Assembly (NCBI GenBank): GCA_037447655.1
Contig: JBBHKE010000967.1
Location: forward strand, 416,297 to 480,296
Reading direction: 5' to 3'
Source: Zygnema cylindricum
Taxonomy: Eukaryota > Streptophyta > Zygnematophyceae > Zygnematales > Zygnemataceae
Length of the DNA: 64,000 nucleotides
Shown here one piece after another: positions 20,020 through 30,638 of this stretch (the first letter of the stretch is position 1; each line of letters begins with the position of its first letter). The notes below the pieces were generated by a model that saw only the letters and a list, made by a program, of their open reading frames with translations, did no database searches and was not told where the DNA came from. The position numbers were made by a program, and so were the translations under genes.

Positions 20020-21025
20020 TGTTCAAAATTGAAAATCTTTATTTCAGTAGATAGGGCTATGAGAGGAGACTAGAATAACTTATAATATTTTCTAAGTAGG
20101 TTGTTGTAGTTCTTACCTCAATTAGTGTTACATTGGCAAAAGTACAATAGAATGTATTGTACTTTTAATAGGACACGCGTCGGCAAGAGAAACCTATGCA
20201 AGTTTTACAGAGTGGAGCTGGTAGTCAATTATACCCATCACGCAGGAAACGATTGGCTACACCGGATCAGACGAACAAAATCGGAACCGGTTATTTCAAG
20301 AATATATGGTACGGTTTGACATTACGATCGTTGATTACATTCGTGCCAATGAACGCGATTCACTTGGGACTACAAGCCTGATTCACGTGACACCTCAAGT
20401 GACAAAGCACTCAAGTGCTTCGTACTACAATGCCACAGTCGGCGGTACTTTAGCGACTACCATTGACTAAGCACCTGGAATGTTTATTGTACTGTTGGCC
20501 ATTCGAAAATATTTGAAAATCATTGTTTTGTAGTTTAGTGTAATAAAAAATAGTGCTTCGGCAATTAGGTCTTTGGTAAATAATAATTCGGTTTTTGGAG
20601 GTACTCATGGTGCAGTAAAGTACACGCTTGATAGTTTGTCGTAAGTCAGAATACTCTTGTAGTACGGTTACCCAAATTGGTGTGACTAGTAGATACTCAC
20701 TGTGAGTATATATTTTAGGACTAAGCCAATTTTGTAGTATCTAGTTTTGGGAATATGATTTTCTAAGGGGAGTTTTTGGGAAACTTCCAGACATCATATC
20801 TAAGGGTTTAATGGGTCATTTGGGCTGCAATTCTGGGAATTTTCAGTTTATTGTGTTGTGTATCATTGTGGCAAGTTTGAGGCATATTGGCTCTTTTTGA
20901 GTCATATTTTGTGTCGGATCAAAGTTGGCTATTGCCTAGGTGTTTTGTTAGTTTTTGTTGTTTCTAATGTCTACTTCCACTACTACTGCAGGTTCTTCTC
21001 CTGCAACTGTGGTTGTAGAACAACA
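20020..21025 (+). repeat. 3' LTR of element E
   Basis: 1,006 bp, TGTTCAAAATTG to GAACAACA, after the purine run AGATTTAGGGAAG. It closely matches the P 5' LTR (38713-39716, minus). An 11-bp inverted repeat (AAAAGTACAAT ... ATTGTACTTTT) lies at about 20138-20166. Near its 3' end is an orphan gag start (ATG at 20967, M-S-T-S-T-T-T), evidence that gag of this family begins within the LTR. E inserted into the LTR of element G. Confidence 0.88.
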
Positions 21026-21148
21026 ATCAAAATATTTGTGTGCTTGGGTGGCACTTATTACTGGGAAAGTCAAACGGGAATAAAATTATTTTAGAGGCTT
21101 TACATAGGCTGCATACTTTGTGGGCCAATGGAGGCCAAAGAGTTTTAC
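21026..21148 (+). repeat. Inner end of the 5' LTR of element G
   Basis: The sequence matches the last 120 bp of the N/R-type LTRs (a GTGGGCCAATGGAGGCCAAAG-like block), leading straight into a primer site. The rest was displaced by E. Confidence 0.7.
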
Positions 21149-21320
21149 GTTAGGGGCCCACCTTCTAGGGTACCAATTCTAATAGAACGTGGTTCATATA
21201 CTGGGAGATTATAATAAAAGGTGCACTTTGTGAAAAACGTATATAGGACATTGTGAGTAGTCGTGTGCGGCTGCCATCTGCAAATTGTGGAGTTCCTCCA
21301 GATTTTGGAGGGGTTAGATT
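21149..21320 (+). pseudogene. gag: Element G primer site and gag start
   Basis: The primer site is decayed (GTTAGGGGCCCACC; the ATG has become AGG). The gag start block (PSRVPIL) follows in the same frame, with stops soon after. It is interrupted by solo LTR H within the SGFGG-like block. Confidence 0.7.
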
Positions 21321-21527
21321 TGTTGGAATTCAAGTATTTTCTAGGTCTAGAGATTGCAAAATAAAAAGCAAAATAGTAGATATTGACAGCCTGCCTCCAA
21401 CTCCTCCTCAAGTCCCCACAATTGTCGCAGTCACTGAAGACTGGAGGAGGAGTTAGCCATGGCTGCCTGTGCTGTCTAGAGGGAGACAGACAGTTGTTTT
21501 ATAGGGGGTTTTCTCTAAAAGTAGTTT

Positions 21528-21605
21528 TGACAGAGCCAGGATTTGATCCTGGTACCTGCCATGTGTCACAACCGCAGTAGCCGGTAGTCTTATCCAGATA
21601 GTCTA
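21528..21605 (-). promoter_or_regulatory. tRNA-like block of LTR H, closest match to tRNA-iMet T-arm
   Basis: On the minus strand the core CCAGGATCAAATCCTGG, with its flanks (AGGTA before, CTCTG after), matches 24 of 27 positions of the T-arm and 3' acceptor of plant initiator tRNA-Met, as I recall that tRNA. Confidence 0.5.
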
Positions 21606-22137
21606 AATTGTATTACATATTGACGGGTATGATATTTATTTAAACTGTTACAATTACACTAATTCATTAAACTAGAACTATATGCATACTGCATAGAAAC
21701 AGTTGTGTAAAGTACGACGTACGGTACGTATACGAAATAAATACCGCGCAGTTTGTTTGACGCCGGAAAGAATACCGCGCAGGTATTTATGACGGCCACG
21801 ATTGAAATCCAAAATTGATCGGACGGCCGCGAAGGATGCCGAGATCGCGGCGTACGATTTTGGCGGTTTGCGATCACCGCCACATTGAGTGACACGTGGT
21901 AACACTACATTGGATTGCGGCAACTCCGGAGATTACGGGAACAAATCCGGATATGACACGTGTCGACATTTTGGCCATGTCGTACAATGGCCGTACATAA
22001 AGTACACCGGCACCTGTACTTTTCTGTACGACACAGTAATTTGATTGGTGCCGTACTTCAGTAGATAGAGTTTTAGAGAGGGAATAGGACTTAGATAAAT
22101 TTTGGGTAGGCAGCTGCCTCTCCCAGAGAGCACCCTG

Positions 22138-22144
22138 TATAAAT
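22138..22144 (+). promoter_or_regulatory. TATA box of LTR H
   Basis: TATAAAT lies about 375 bp before the LTR end and at the same place as TATAAAAG in the K LTR. Transcription would start about 30 bp downstream, leaving the stem-loops in the RNA leader. Confidence 0.55.
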
Positions 22145-22208
22145 GGCAAACTTTGGGCAGCCATAACTATCAATTTACTTGACCATTTACAGTGATTCTT
22201 TTTGCTGC

Positions 22209-22243
22209 GGACTCAGGGGGGTCCACGCTACACACGCGTGTAG
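22209..22243 (+). promoter_or_regulatory. Tandem leader stem-loops of LTR H
   Basis: GGAC/GTCC stem (22209-22224) and a perfect 6-bp stem CTACAC/GTGTAG with loop ACGC (22228-22243). The second stem keeps pairing although its bases differ from F (CTTCAC/GTGAAG). Confidence 0.6.
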
Positions 22244-22518
22244 TCGGTCAGAGTTTTTGTCTGCCAGGGTGGCTGTATTTCTAAGGGAAAGTCAAAGTGG
22301 GTGAATGTGTCCAAATCTCATATTCTAACTTTGCATTCTGTGGTGGAACTGAGCACACAGGAAGTGTTATTTCACAGGGGTGAATCTATATTGGGGTTTT
22401 GACTGTCAAGGGGTCAGTCATTTGGGTTTATATCAACTTGGAGTCGGCACTATCTAGAATAGCTTCTTTTGGATCTGCATACTCTGAGGGCCAATGGAGG
22501 TCTCAGAGTTTCAAGATT

Positions 22519-23657
22519 CTAAAAAGGAACTGAATAGACAGAGGAGATAGATGATGACGGAAAGTGTATTCTGTGCGATAAAGGCAAGGAGAATTGAAAG
22601 GAAAATCTCAAACCACTAACTCTTGGATCTATACCACTAGGAGCTTTCCAAAAACGGAGGCGAATGATATTTTAATGTGGGATTACAACATCATGGTGGC
22701 AACCCATTTTATTCTTAGTCGTCTTACTGAAGTAGTTGCTACCCCTCACCTCAATGTGGTTAAGGCAGCCGATATGTGGGAGGCTCTTATAAACATTTAA
22801 AAGAGTAGAATAATGCAGTAACAACAACTAGGTGATCAGAAGTTGCGAGCATATGCTTACAAAGGGGGAAAGATGCTTAATTTTTGTAATGATGTAGCCA
22901 ATTTTTTTATGGAGTAGGAGAGTGTTGGAAAAAAACAGACCAAGAAAGAAAAGGTGAATTCTCTACACATGAAGCAGCCGGATGATTATAAGAACATTGT
23001 TAACAGAGAGAAGATAAATTAGACAATCGATGGGTCTAGAATTTAGTTGTTGGGATGATTCTAATCCGCCAAAATACCATGAAGATCCGGAGAGGAGGCA
23101 AGAACGTTCAAGGATTGGCTTCAAGAACTGACTGGATGAAAAATGATTCCAAAAAACCTTATGGAAATTTTGGTGAAGGAGACAAGGGAAACCAATCTGA
23201 TGGATCTAGATCTAGACCTCCAAAAGGGCTTTATAATTTCTGTAAGAAGGCGGGACACTACACGGCGGGGTGTACTAAATTGATATAGCTAAAATTAATA
23301 AAGGACAGATCGACGGATCTGCCGGAGAAAAGAAGAAGGCACTTGTAGGAACACAAGTCAAAGGGGATTTGGGAGAAAATAACGAGGATTCTGATGAGGA
23401 TGATAGAGAATTTCTACTTAACAAGGAGATGGAGATGAAGGTCAGAACCAAGATTCTAAGGAAGCAGAAATGTGCCTTCAACGAAGTGAAACAAGCTTCC
23501 GAAGAAGGTTTGATTATTGATTAAGGTGCATCTATGCATATGTGTAGAGAGAAATAGATGTTTACTAAAATGAGAAAGATCTTTACTGTAGAGATAGAGT
23601 ATGGGACTGGGAGAGTTGTAACCACTAGCTTAGTGGGATCTGTGGATTCGAAAGTCT
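22519..23657 (+). pseudogene. gag: Element G gag remainder and start of protease, truncated
   Basis: Capsid block (MVATHFILSRLTEVVATPHL), the YKGGKMLNFCND block, a basic segment (WMKNDSKKPYGNFGEGDKG), and an altered zinc knuckle (YNFCKKAGHYTAGC, first Cys changed to Tyr). An acidic tail then leads to the protease flank (MHMCRE-like) and IEYGTGRVVTTSLVGSVDSK. Many stops are present. Homology ends at about 23657, where a T-rich tract begins, so the rest of G is missing. Confidence 0.75.
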
Positions 23658-24035
23658 TTATTTTTTTTTATTTTTTTTCTGTTTTGTTTTTATTTATGTA
23701 ATATTTCATTTTTTATGCCATTTTCATTGCGTTGTCATTCCGTATTCTATGTTTTTTTTGCTTATATCCTATTTTTAAATTATTTTTATTGTGTTTTTAT
23801 TATTTTATTTTTTTCTGTATTGTTTTTGTTTTGTTTTTATTAGCTTTAATTTTGTTTTTGTTTCTTCCATTTATAAGGGAAGGCCAAGGAAGGCAGGGGA
23901 GAGGTAGAGGGAGAGGGAGAGGGAGAGGGAGACGGGGAGAGAGAGGGAGAGGGAGAAAAAGACAGAGAGGGAAAAAAGGACGGAGAGGGAGACAGAGTGG
24001 GGGAAACGGGAAGGTGGTGCGACAAACCAATGGTG
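23658..24035. repeat. T-rich tract and GA-rich (GAGAGG)n microsatellite
   Basis: 23658-23875 is about two-thirds T on the plus strand with no recognisable gene. 23880-24010 is a purine-rich simple repeat of GAGAGG and GGGAGA units. Open frames here are low-complexity artefacts. Confidence 0.8.
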
Positions 24036-24462
24036 TCAAACATGAAAGGTACAATGATTTCATTGGTGTCTACAAAAGCCGTACCTATCGTACCGCGGCT
24101 ACTGTACATTCTCTTGCACAAATTGTACGTTATAGTAATCTGATTGGTAGATAGGTCACTAGATAGGGGTTGTGAGTAGGAATTTGGAACTTAGGAAGTT
24201 TTCTACTACCTCTCTTCCAGAGAGATTCTGTATATATTTGCTGACTTTGATCAGCCATAACATTTTGCTAGGGTGAGCGTTTTCAGTGATTCCTTTTGTG
24301 GCGAACTCAAAGGAGTCCTGCCTTCACTCGAGAGAAGTCGGTTAGGATGATTGCTTGCCTAGGTGGCTGCTATTTTTGTTCAAACCTAAGTGGATCTGGG
24401 CTATCCTAGACGCTTAATTTGAGCTGTACATTCTGGACGGCTATGGAGCCCCCAAAATTTCA
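24036..24462 (+). repeat. LTR fragment (Y type), inner half
   Basis: Collinear with the reverse complement of about 54760-55130 in the Y LTR: GTAC segment, TATATATT, a leader stem-loop region and an end in AAAATTTCA. The outer half is absent and no primer site follows, so it is an isolated remnant. Confidence 0.75.
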
Positions 24463-25161
24463 TTTGTGACATTACAAAGTCATGCTACCTTGTGATGTCA
24501 TTAGTACTTAAACTTTCCACCATGGCTTGTAGATATATTTTTTCTTATCTTTTATTATTCGATATGCCATCAAACTAAGGCCAAAAATATTCAAAAAAAA
24601 TAAAAAATATTAATTTCATTTGATACTATTATTGTTGCATTTCATTTAGAGAAGAGAGAAAGAGGAAAAGTCAATTGAGAAAGAGGGGGAGAGAAAAGGA
24701 CGAACATAACTTTTGCAATGGACCCATTAATGAAAATGGTGATAGGAGACCTGAACGAATTTGCCGTACATGCTTGTTATTATTCTATATACATGGGCAT
24801 GACGAGCACGGAAAAAATAGCGTGTACTCTCCCCCGTGCAAAAAAATTAGAAGACATTTGAAGCGTGCAATAGAATTATGTTATTTGTTAATCGGCTATT
24901 ACCTCTATTAACATCATCTCGTGAGGTAGTTTCAATACAAGTGTGAAGATGAGTTAACGTGACGTGAAAGTGGGTAAAAAAGATAATAACCAAATTGGAG
25001 ATCTTTCAAAGTTTGAAAATGAAGCAAAATGTGCTTTGGTTTTTGCCCATTTTTTCGTAGGACGTAAGATTTTTTTGTTGCAAGTCCCATTTTGTGTGAA
25101 AACGACGTGAATACATGGGCACACCGCCTTGGGGTTAAGGTCCATCAAGAAATTTTGTAAT
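24463..25161. other. Spacer without recognised genes
   Basis: AT-rich, non-repetitive within the window, with no transposon similarity that I can see and no convincing ORF. The 78-codon plus-strand frame at 24675-24911 has no recognisable feature. Confidence 0.5.
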
Positions 25162-26224
25162 TGTATATAGAAATTAATGGTTTTTGGTAGGTATTTTTTA
25201 GGTCTAATTTGTGTAAAAGAAAACTAGGAAAGAAGCAAAGGCAACCTTCCTCTATCTCCTCTCTCAAGTCCCCACACTTGTCGCAGTCACTTAAGACTGG
25301 AGACGGAGTTAGAGCCATGGCTGCCTAGGGTGTCCAAAGAGATAGGGAGCAGTCTAGGTAAGAGTTACCAAAAAGGCTAGACAGACCCAAGATTTGATCC
25401 TAGTATCTACTGTCTGTCAAAGTAGCTGGTAGCCGTTAGCTTTGTCCTATAGTCTAGGAAATGTGCTGAGATATATAAGGTGTGATAGCTATTTCAAGAT
25501 ATACTTGTAAAGAATTTCGTTTAACTAAGGGAACAGACTTTAGTGCATAGATCCGGTTGTAAACCTAATACGAATTTAGGTACCTCAAAAACTAAATGAC
25601 ATTTGTTTCAACGGCTAGTATTAAAAGCCACTTTGGATCAGACAACCATAATGCGAGCCGACATCACACACTGGCGGTTTTGGCGGTTTTTGGTCACACC
25701 CACACCAAATGACAGGTGGCGCTGTCTTATTGGTTCGCGACATCTTTAGAGAGGATCAGAGAAAATCAGGATGAGATGAACGTCAACTTCTTGGCCATGC
25801 AGTATAGTGGCGGTATAGAAAGTACATCGGCACCAGTACTTTTCTCTACTACACAGTTATTTGATTGGTGCTGTACTACAAGGTTTAGATATGGGTTTAG
25901 GACTAAGATAATTCTTTTGTAGCCGCCTCTCTCTCAAAGAGCATCTGTATAAAAGGTCATCTTTGACCACCCATAAATTATTGCTAGAGGGAGCAAATTG
26001 CTTGATTCTTTTTGTAGTAGAATCAAGGGACTTCTGCCTTCATAGGAGTAGAGATGGTTGAATTTGTTGTTTGTGAGGGTGGCAGACAGTTTTGATCAAT
26101 CACGAGGGGGTCAAGGATGTCAGGGTGGCTAACAGTTTTGATCAAATACGACGGGGTCAGGGCTATCCTAGAGGCTTCGTGTAAGCGCCCTACTCTAAGG
26201 ACCTATAGAGGTCTTAGAGTTACA
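25162..26224 (+). repeat. 5' LTR of element K
   Basis: 1,063 bp, TGTATATAGAAATTAATGG to TTACA. It has an antisense tRNA-like block at 25380-25456 and the best TATA box of the window at 25948. Confidence 0.87.
25948..25955 (+). promoter_or_regulatory. TATA box of element K LTR
   Basis: TATAAAAG, followed at once by the inverted repeat GGTCATCTTTGACC. The same arrangement of TATA plus short hairpin occurs in the other LTRs of the lineage. Confidence 0.6.
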
Positions 26225-26225
26225 A

Positions 26226-26238
26226 GTTATGGGCCCAC
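26226..26238 (+). promoter_or_regulatory. Primer-binding site of element K
   Basis: GTTATGGGCCCAC, complementary to the anticodon arm of tRNA-iMet, one base after the LTR. Its ATG (26229) opens the gag frame. Confidence 0.78.
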
Positions 26239-28577
26239 TGTATAGGGTGCCCATCTTTAACAAAACTAGCTTCATACAGAGGGAGAGTATGATAAATAGA
26301 ACCTTAAATGAGAAAAGGTTTTGGGGGATAGTGAGTGGACGAGTGAAGCCCATCCAATCTAGGCATCTCTCCAAAGTTTGGAGGGAGTAGATTTACTTGG
26401 GATGCACACCTAGCTACATTGGAGGAGACGAAGGAAGGGGAAGTGATAGACAAAGGAAAGGAAAAGGAGAAATCAACACCAATAGCAACCCGTTCGATAT
26501 TCATGTCACCTCTTATGAGAAACGAGGAGAATGATATTGATATATGGGAGTATAATAATATGGCGACAAAGCATTTCATTCTCCGCCATCTCACTCAAGG
26601 ACTTGCATCACCTCATTTGCAAGTAGAAAGGGCATCCAATCTATAAGTGACACTCATAGATATGTACCGAAGTGGTACAATTCAACAACAACAGTTGGCA
26701 GATCTTTAAATAGATGCATATGTCCACAAAGAAGGGAAGATGCTAGATTTCTCTAATGAGCAACCAACACTCTTTATAGAGTTAAAGAGTGATGGAAAGG
26801 TAGAAACTGAAAAGGCAAAGGTTAATTGTTTACTCATGAGGTTACCTGATGAGTATAAGAATATTGTCAACCGTGTATAGGATCTACCAGACTTTAATGA
26901 GGTTACCTAATGAGTATAAGAATATTGTCAACCGTGTATAGGATCTACCAGACTCTAGGTAGATTTGGAATTTTGTGGTAGGGATGATTCTCATCCGAGA
27001 GAAAACCATAGAGATCTGAAGGTGAGGAAAGAGCGGACAAGCCTTGGCAACCATGACGGATTGGAGGAACATGGACTCAAGGAAACGCTTTTTAAACTAT
27101 GGAGGAGGGGAACAAAAAATCACTCAGATGAGTCCAAACCGAGGGTTTCCAAGGGGCTTTGTCACTTTTGAAAGAAACTAGGGCACTATATGGCGGAGTG
27201 TTCTAAGCTAACTGAGCTTCAGCTAAATGAGGGGCAGACCGGTGGACCTCCAAAAGGAAAGAAGGCGGCCCTTGTGACGGAGGTACATGAGGCGGAATCC
27301 GAGGAAGAAGACAATGAGCTCTTGTTCGATGAAGAAATGGAGGTGAAGACCGCGGTCAAAATTTCACGAAAATAGAAATGTTTATTCGGAGGTTTGACAC
27401 GTGAAGCAGGTTGGATTGTGGATTCATATGCTTCCATACACATGTGTAAAGAAAAACACATGTTCACATAAATGAGAAAGATTCCCATCGTAGAGATAGA
27501 ATACGGGGATGGGAGGGTAGTCACTACTATTTTGGTAGAATCGATAGATGTGAAAGTGTTAGAGGAAGAAAGACAACGATAGTTACATTATTTGATGTGT
27601 TGTTTATTCTTGATTTGAAGAAAAACTTAATCTCAACATCTGTGTTAGATGATAAGGGTTTTGAAACTAACACTAGGAAAGGAACCTTTACTACTAGCTT
27701 TGAGGATAAAGTTTATTTTACAGTTGAAAAGGGTAGCCAAGGGATGTTTCGGTTGAAAGCAATTAAAAGAAGAAACTTTATTATGCTGGTGTTCATGATA
27801 TAATGTTATGGCAAAAGAGAATTGGACATGTGCATTTAGACAAGTTAAAAGGCATGAAAAAGATGGGATTAGTGAAAGGAATTAAGTAAGGGGAAAGTGA
27901 GAACCTAAGTGACTGTAGTGGGTGTGTTTAAGGTAAGTTCAAAAAGTTATCTTTCCCAAAGACATGGAAATTCATCAGATGGATATTAAGACCGCATTTC
28001 TCAATGGTGAGTTAGAAGAAGAAATCTTCATGCGGCAACGAGAGGGATTTGTGCAGAATGGGGAAAGAGCAAACTGTGCAGGCTCATAAAGTTCTTATGT
28101 GGACACAATAGTGGAATAAGAAACTGGATGAGTTTCTCAGTGGTTAGGGATGTATCCGGATCAGTTTTGACCATTCTATCTATATGTTTGAAGATGAGAA
28201 TGGTGTGATTTTTATTGCAATTTATGTGGATGATCTGCTGGTGTTAAGTCTTTAGAAAAGATCAATAAATTAAAGAAAGATCTTAGAAGCAGATTTGACA
28301 TTAAGGATTTAGGAGAGGCAAGATATATTTTGGGAATTCAAATAGAAAGAGATAGGGGGAAAAGGATCATTAGACTTACTCAGAAACAATCAATAGGTAA
28401 TATGCTTGAGAAATTCCAGATGGAAAAAGCAAACAATTCTACCAATCCCATGGACTTGAAGAAAGTAAGTGATGGGAGTGTAAAGGGAGGAGTGATAATC
28501 TTAGATGATCAAATAAGTCCAGAAGAGAGAGAGTTTATTAAGTCTATCACTTACAGGCAGTTAGTAGAAAGTCTAAT
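26229..28577 (+). pseudogene. pol: Element K gag-pol remnant with deletion of integrase core
   Basis: The gag frame from the primer-site ATG keeps the Trp (KRFWGIVSGR) that is a stop in B and F. Capsid blocks follow at 26419-26646, a 52-bp tandem duplication at about 26884-26955, a damaged knuckle (CHF*KKLGHYMAEC), an acidic tail, and a protease region (VDSYASIHMCKE: Gly to Tyr in the active site). The HHCC part ends at about 27955 and is fused directly to the RT block [20 protein letters not shown]. This removes the whole DDE core and the RT entry. The YVDD box is intact at about 28227-28238. Stops are frequent. Confidence 0.8.
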
Positions 28578-28787
28578 TGTAGAAATAAAAAGGTTATTTT
28601 AGTATTTTCTAGGTTTTGCAAAATGCAGAAAAGAAGTCAAGGCAGTCTGCCTCTAACTTCTCTCTTCAGCTCCCATACTTGTCGTAGTCACTGAAGGTTG
28701 AAGAGGGAGCTAGAGCCATGGCTCCCTATGCTGATTAGAGATAGAGTTACGGGTTGTAGATTTTGGTAGATTCACCAAAATAAAAAT

Positions 28788-28857
28788 TGACGGACCCAGG
28801 ATTTGAACCGGGTACCTACCGTCCAACACTTAGCCTGTAGCCTTAGCCATTTAGTCT
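28788..28857 (-). promoter_or_regulatory. tRNA-like block of the solo LTR in K
   Basis: Minus strand: A-box-like TGGCTAAGGCT, then CCCGGTTCAAATCCTGG, which forms a T-arm with a standard 7-nt loop (TTCAAAT) and one mismatched pair. It carries GGTTCAAATCC, one base from the consensus B box. Confidence 0.55.
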
Positions 28858-29451
28858 GCCATCATGCTTGGAGATATATGGTTTGATAGTTATTTAAATG
28901 TTAACACGTAGTCTATTTCATTTAACATGATCTTTAAACATAGATACAGTTTGTAAAGTACGGCGTACGGAACATCCGAAACGAATACTGCGCATTTTGT
29001 TTAGAAAACGAAACAAATACTGCGGAAGTATTTATGACGGTCACGATTGTAATCCGGCTTAATCGGACGGCCACAAAGCATGCCGAGATCGTGGAATAGG
29101 TTTTCGGCGGTTTGCGGTTGACGTCACGTCAATTGCCACGTGGCACAATCACATTGGATTACGACATCTCCTGGGATTCCAAGAACGAATCCAAAAATGG
29201 CATCTGTCGACTTTTTGGCCATGTTGTACAATATCCGTACATAAAGTACCTCGGCACATGTACCTTTATGTACGATACACTATTATGATTGGTGCCGTAC
29301 TTCAGTAGATAGAGTTTTAGAGAGAGATAGGACTTAGAAAAATTTGATTGATTAGACCCTCTCTCCCAGAGAGCTCCTGTACAAAAGGTCAACTTTGACC
29401 CTTCATAACTTACTTCTCAAGGGAGCAAATTCAGAGATTCTTTTTGCTATA

Positions 29452-29486
29452 GACTCAGGGGAGTCTTCCCTTTACATGGGTGAAGG
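29452..29486 (+). promoter_or_regulatory. Tandem leader stem-loops of the solo LTR in K
   Basis: GACTC/GAGTC stem (29452-29465), then a 7-bp stem CCTTTAC/GTGAAGG (29469-29486) with one G-T pair where F has C-G. Confidence 0.6.
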
Positions 29487-29767
29487 TGGTCAGAGTTTTG
29501 GTCTGCCAGGGTGGCAGTTATTATTGCTGAAACACAAAGGGGTCAGGGTTATCCTAGAGGCTTCGTGTGAGCTGCCTACTCTGAGGTCCGATGGAGGTCT
29601 TAGAGTTACACTAATATACTTTATAAATTTTACTGCAATTCTGTGTCCTCCATTGGACTACAGAATACAGGAAGCCTCTAGATAGTATTTAACTAACCCA
29701 CTTTAAGCCACGACCACTTCTGCCCAAGAAGGCAAACTGAGAATTTGACTGCACCCCTGTGTAGCCT

Positions 29768-29783
29768 GGACTCCCCTGAGTCC
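29768..29783 (-). promoter_or_regulatory. Leader stem-loop 1 of LTR L
   Basis: GGACTC/GAGTCC, a perfect 6-bp stem with loop AGGG, at the same distance from the LTR end as in F, H and N. Confidence 0.6.
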
Positions 29784-30357
29784 GTAGCAAAAAGAATCAC
29801 TGAAAACGGCCAACCATGCGATAAGTTATGAGCCGGCAAAAATGCCAATTTATACAAAGCTCTCTTAGAGAGAGGTGTCTGTCTACCAAATATTTCCTAA
29901 GTCCTAAATCCCTCTCACAACCCTTATCTACTAAAGTACGAACCAATCGTATTACTGTAAAGTACAGAAAGGTACTATGGCCGATGTACTTTCTGTACGA
30001 CCGGTGTACGACAAGGCTCTTGAGTGGAAGCGTGTCATTTTTCCACTTGTCCGTACTTCCTCCGGAATTCCCGCGTCCGAATGTCATCCTTCCACGCGGC
30101 GCCACGTCATGCCACGTCCATAAAATCCAAAGTGACCATTCCGCGATCTCGGCGACGACGTGCGCCGTCGGATTAAATCCGACATTAAATGTCGACCGTT
30201 AAAAGTGTCTGTTTCATTTGTTTCGTGCGAAATGACGTTTCGCACTAAATCTTAACAAATTCTATGTTCGTTTCGTTTCATATTCTAGTTAGATCATTTC
30301 GGTAGTATACAACAGTTTATATATGAATGAAACCCTATATTATCTAACGGACTTCTA

Positions 30358-30427
30358 CGACAGACAGGTTAGAGCTAACGGCTGCGCCGCGCTCTACCGG
30401 TCGGGGGTTCGAGTCCTGTCGGACTCA
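30358..30427 (+). promoter_or_regulatory. tRNA-like block of LTR L with consensus B box
   Basis: GGTTCGAGTCC at 30406-30416 is an exact match to the B-box consensus. Upstream is a GTTAGAGCTAACGGC stretch in the A-box position. It is antisense to the LTR. Confidence 0.6.
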
Positions 30428-30638
30428 ACCTTTTGTTGAGAGTGACTTAAGTCACTCTTTAGTCCTTCCTATGGAGCTGAGGCAGCCAATGGCTCCATCG
30501 CTCTCTCTCTCTTTCAGTGACTACAAAAGTATGGGGGAGAGAGAGAAGAGATGGAGGCAGGCTGCCATCATTTCTTATATATGTTTCCGCTAATTTATTT
30601 TAAACTAGAAAATACAAAAAAAACTACTTATTTCAACA

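Larger units (their letters stand above)
21321..22513 (+). repeat. Solo LTR H in element G gag
   Basis: 1,193 bp, TGTTGGAATTCAAG to TTTCA, with a perfect target duplication agatt (21316-21320 and 22514-22518). It contains the antisense tRNA-like block, a CACGTG box, a GTAC cluster, a TATA box (22138-22144) and both leader stem-loops (22209-22243). Confidence 0.92.
28578..29610 (+). repeat. Solo LTR in element K, with near-canonical B box on the antisense strand
   Basis: 1,033 bp, TGTAGAAATAAAAAGG to TTACA, with perfect target duplication ctaat (28573-28577 and 29611-29615). It splits the SLIYFIN block of K. It resembles the K LTR itself, so at first it looks like K's 3' LTR, but K coding sequence resumes after it. 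Confidence 0.9.
29634..30638 (-). repeat. Solo LTR L in element K (minus orientation)
   Basis: 1,005 bp. Minus strand TGTTGAAATAAGTAG to AATTGCA, with target duplication tttac (29629-29633) and tgtac (30639-30643), one mismatch. It splits the INFTxPDIA block of K. Its antisense strand has a perfect consensus B box. Confidence 0.85.

Noticed and set aside
23880-24010. GAGAGG array as a possible CRISPR or satellite array
   Set aside because: No spacers and no stable unit length; it is a simple purine microsatellite in a eukaryotic genome.
28578-29610. Reading this LTR as the 3' LTR of element K
   Set aside because: It has perfect ctaat target duplications and K coding sequence continues directly after it, so it is a separate solo insertion.
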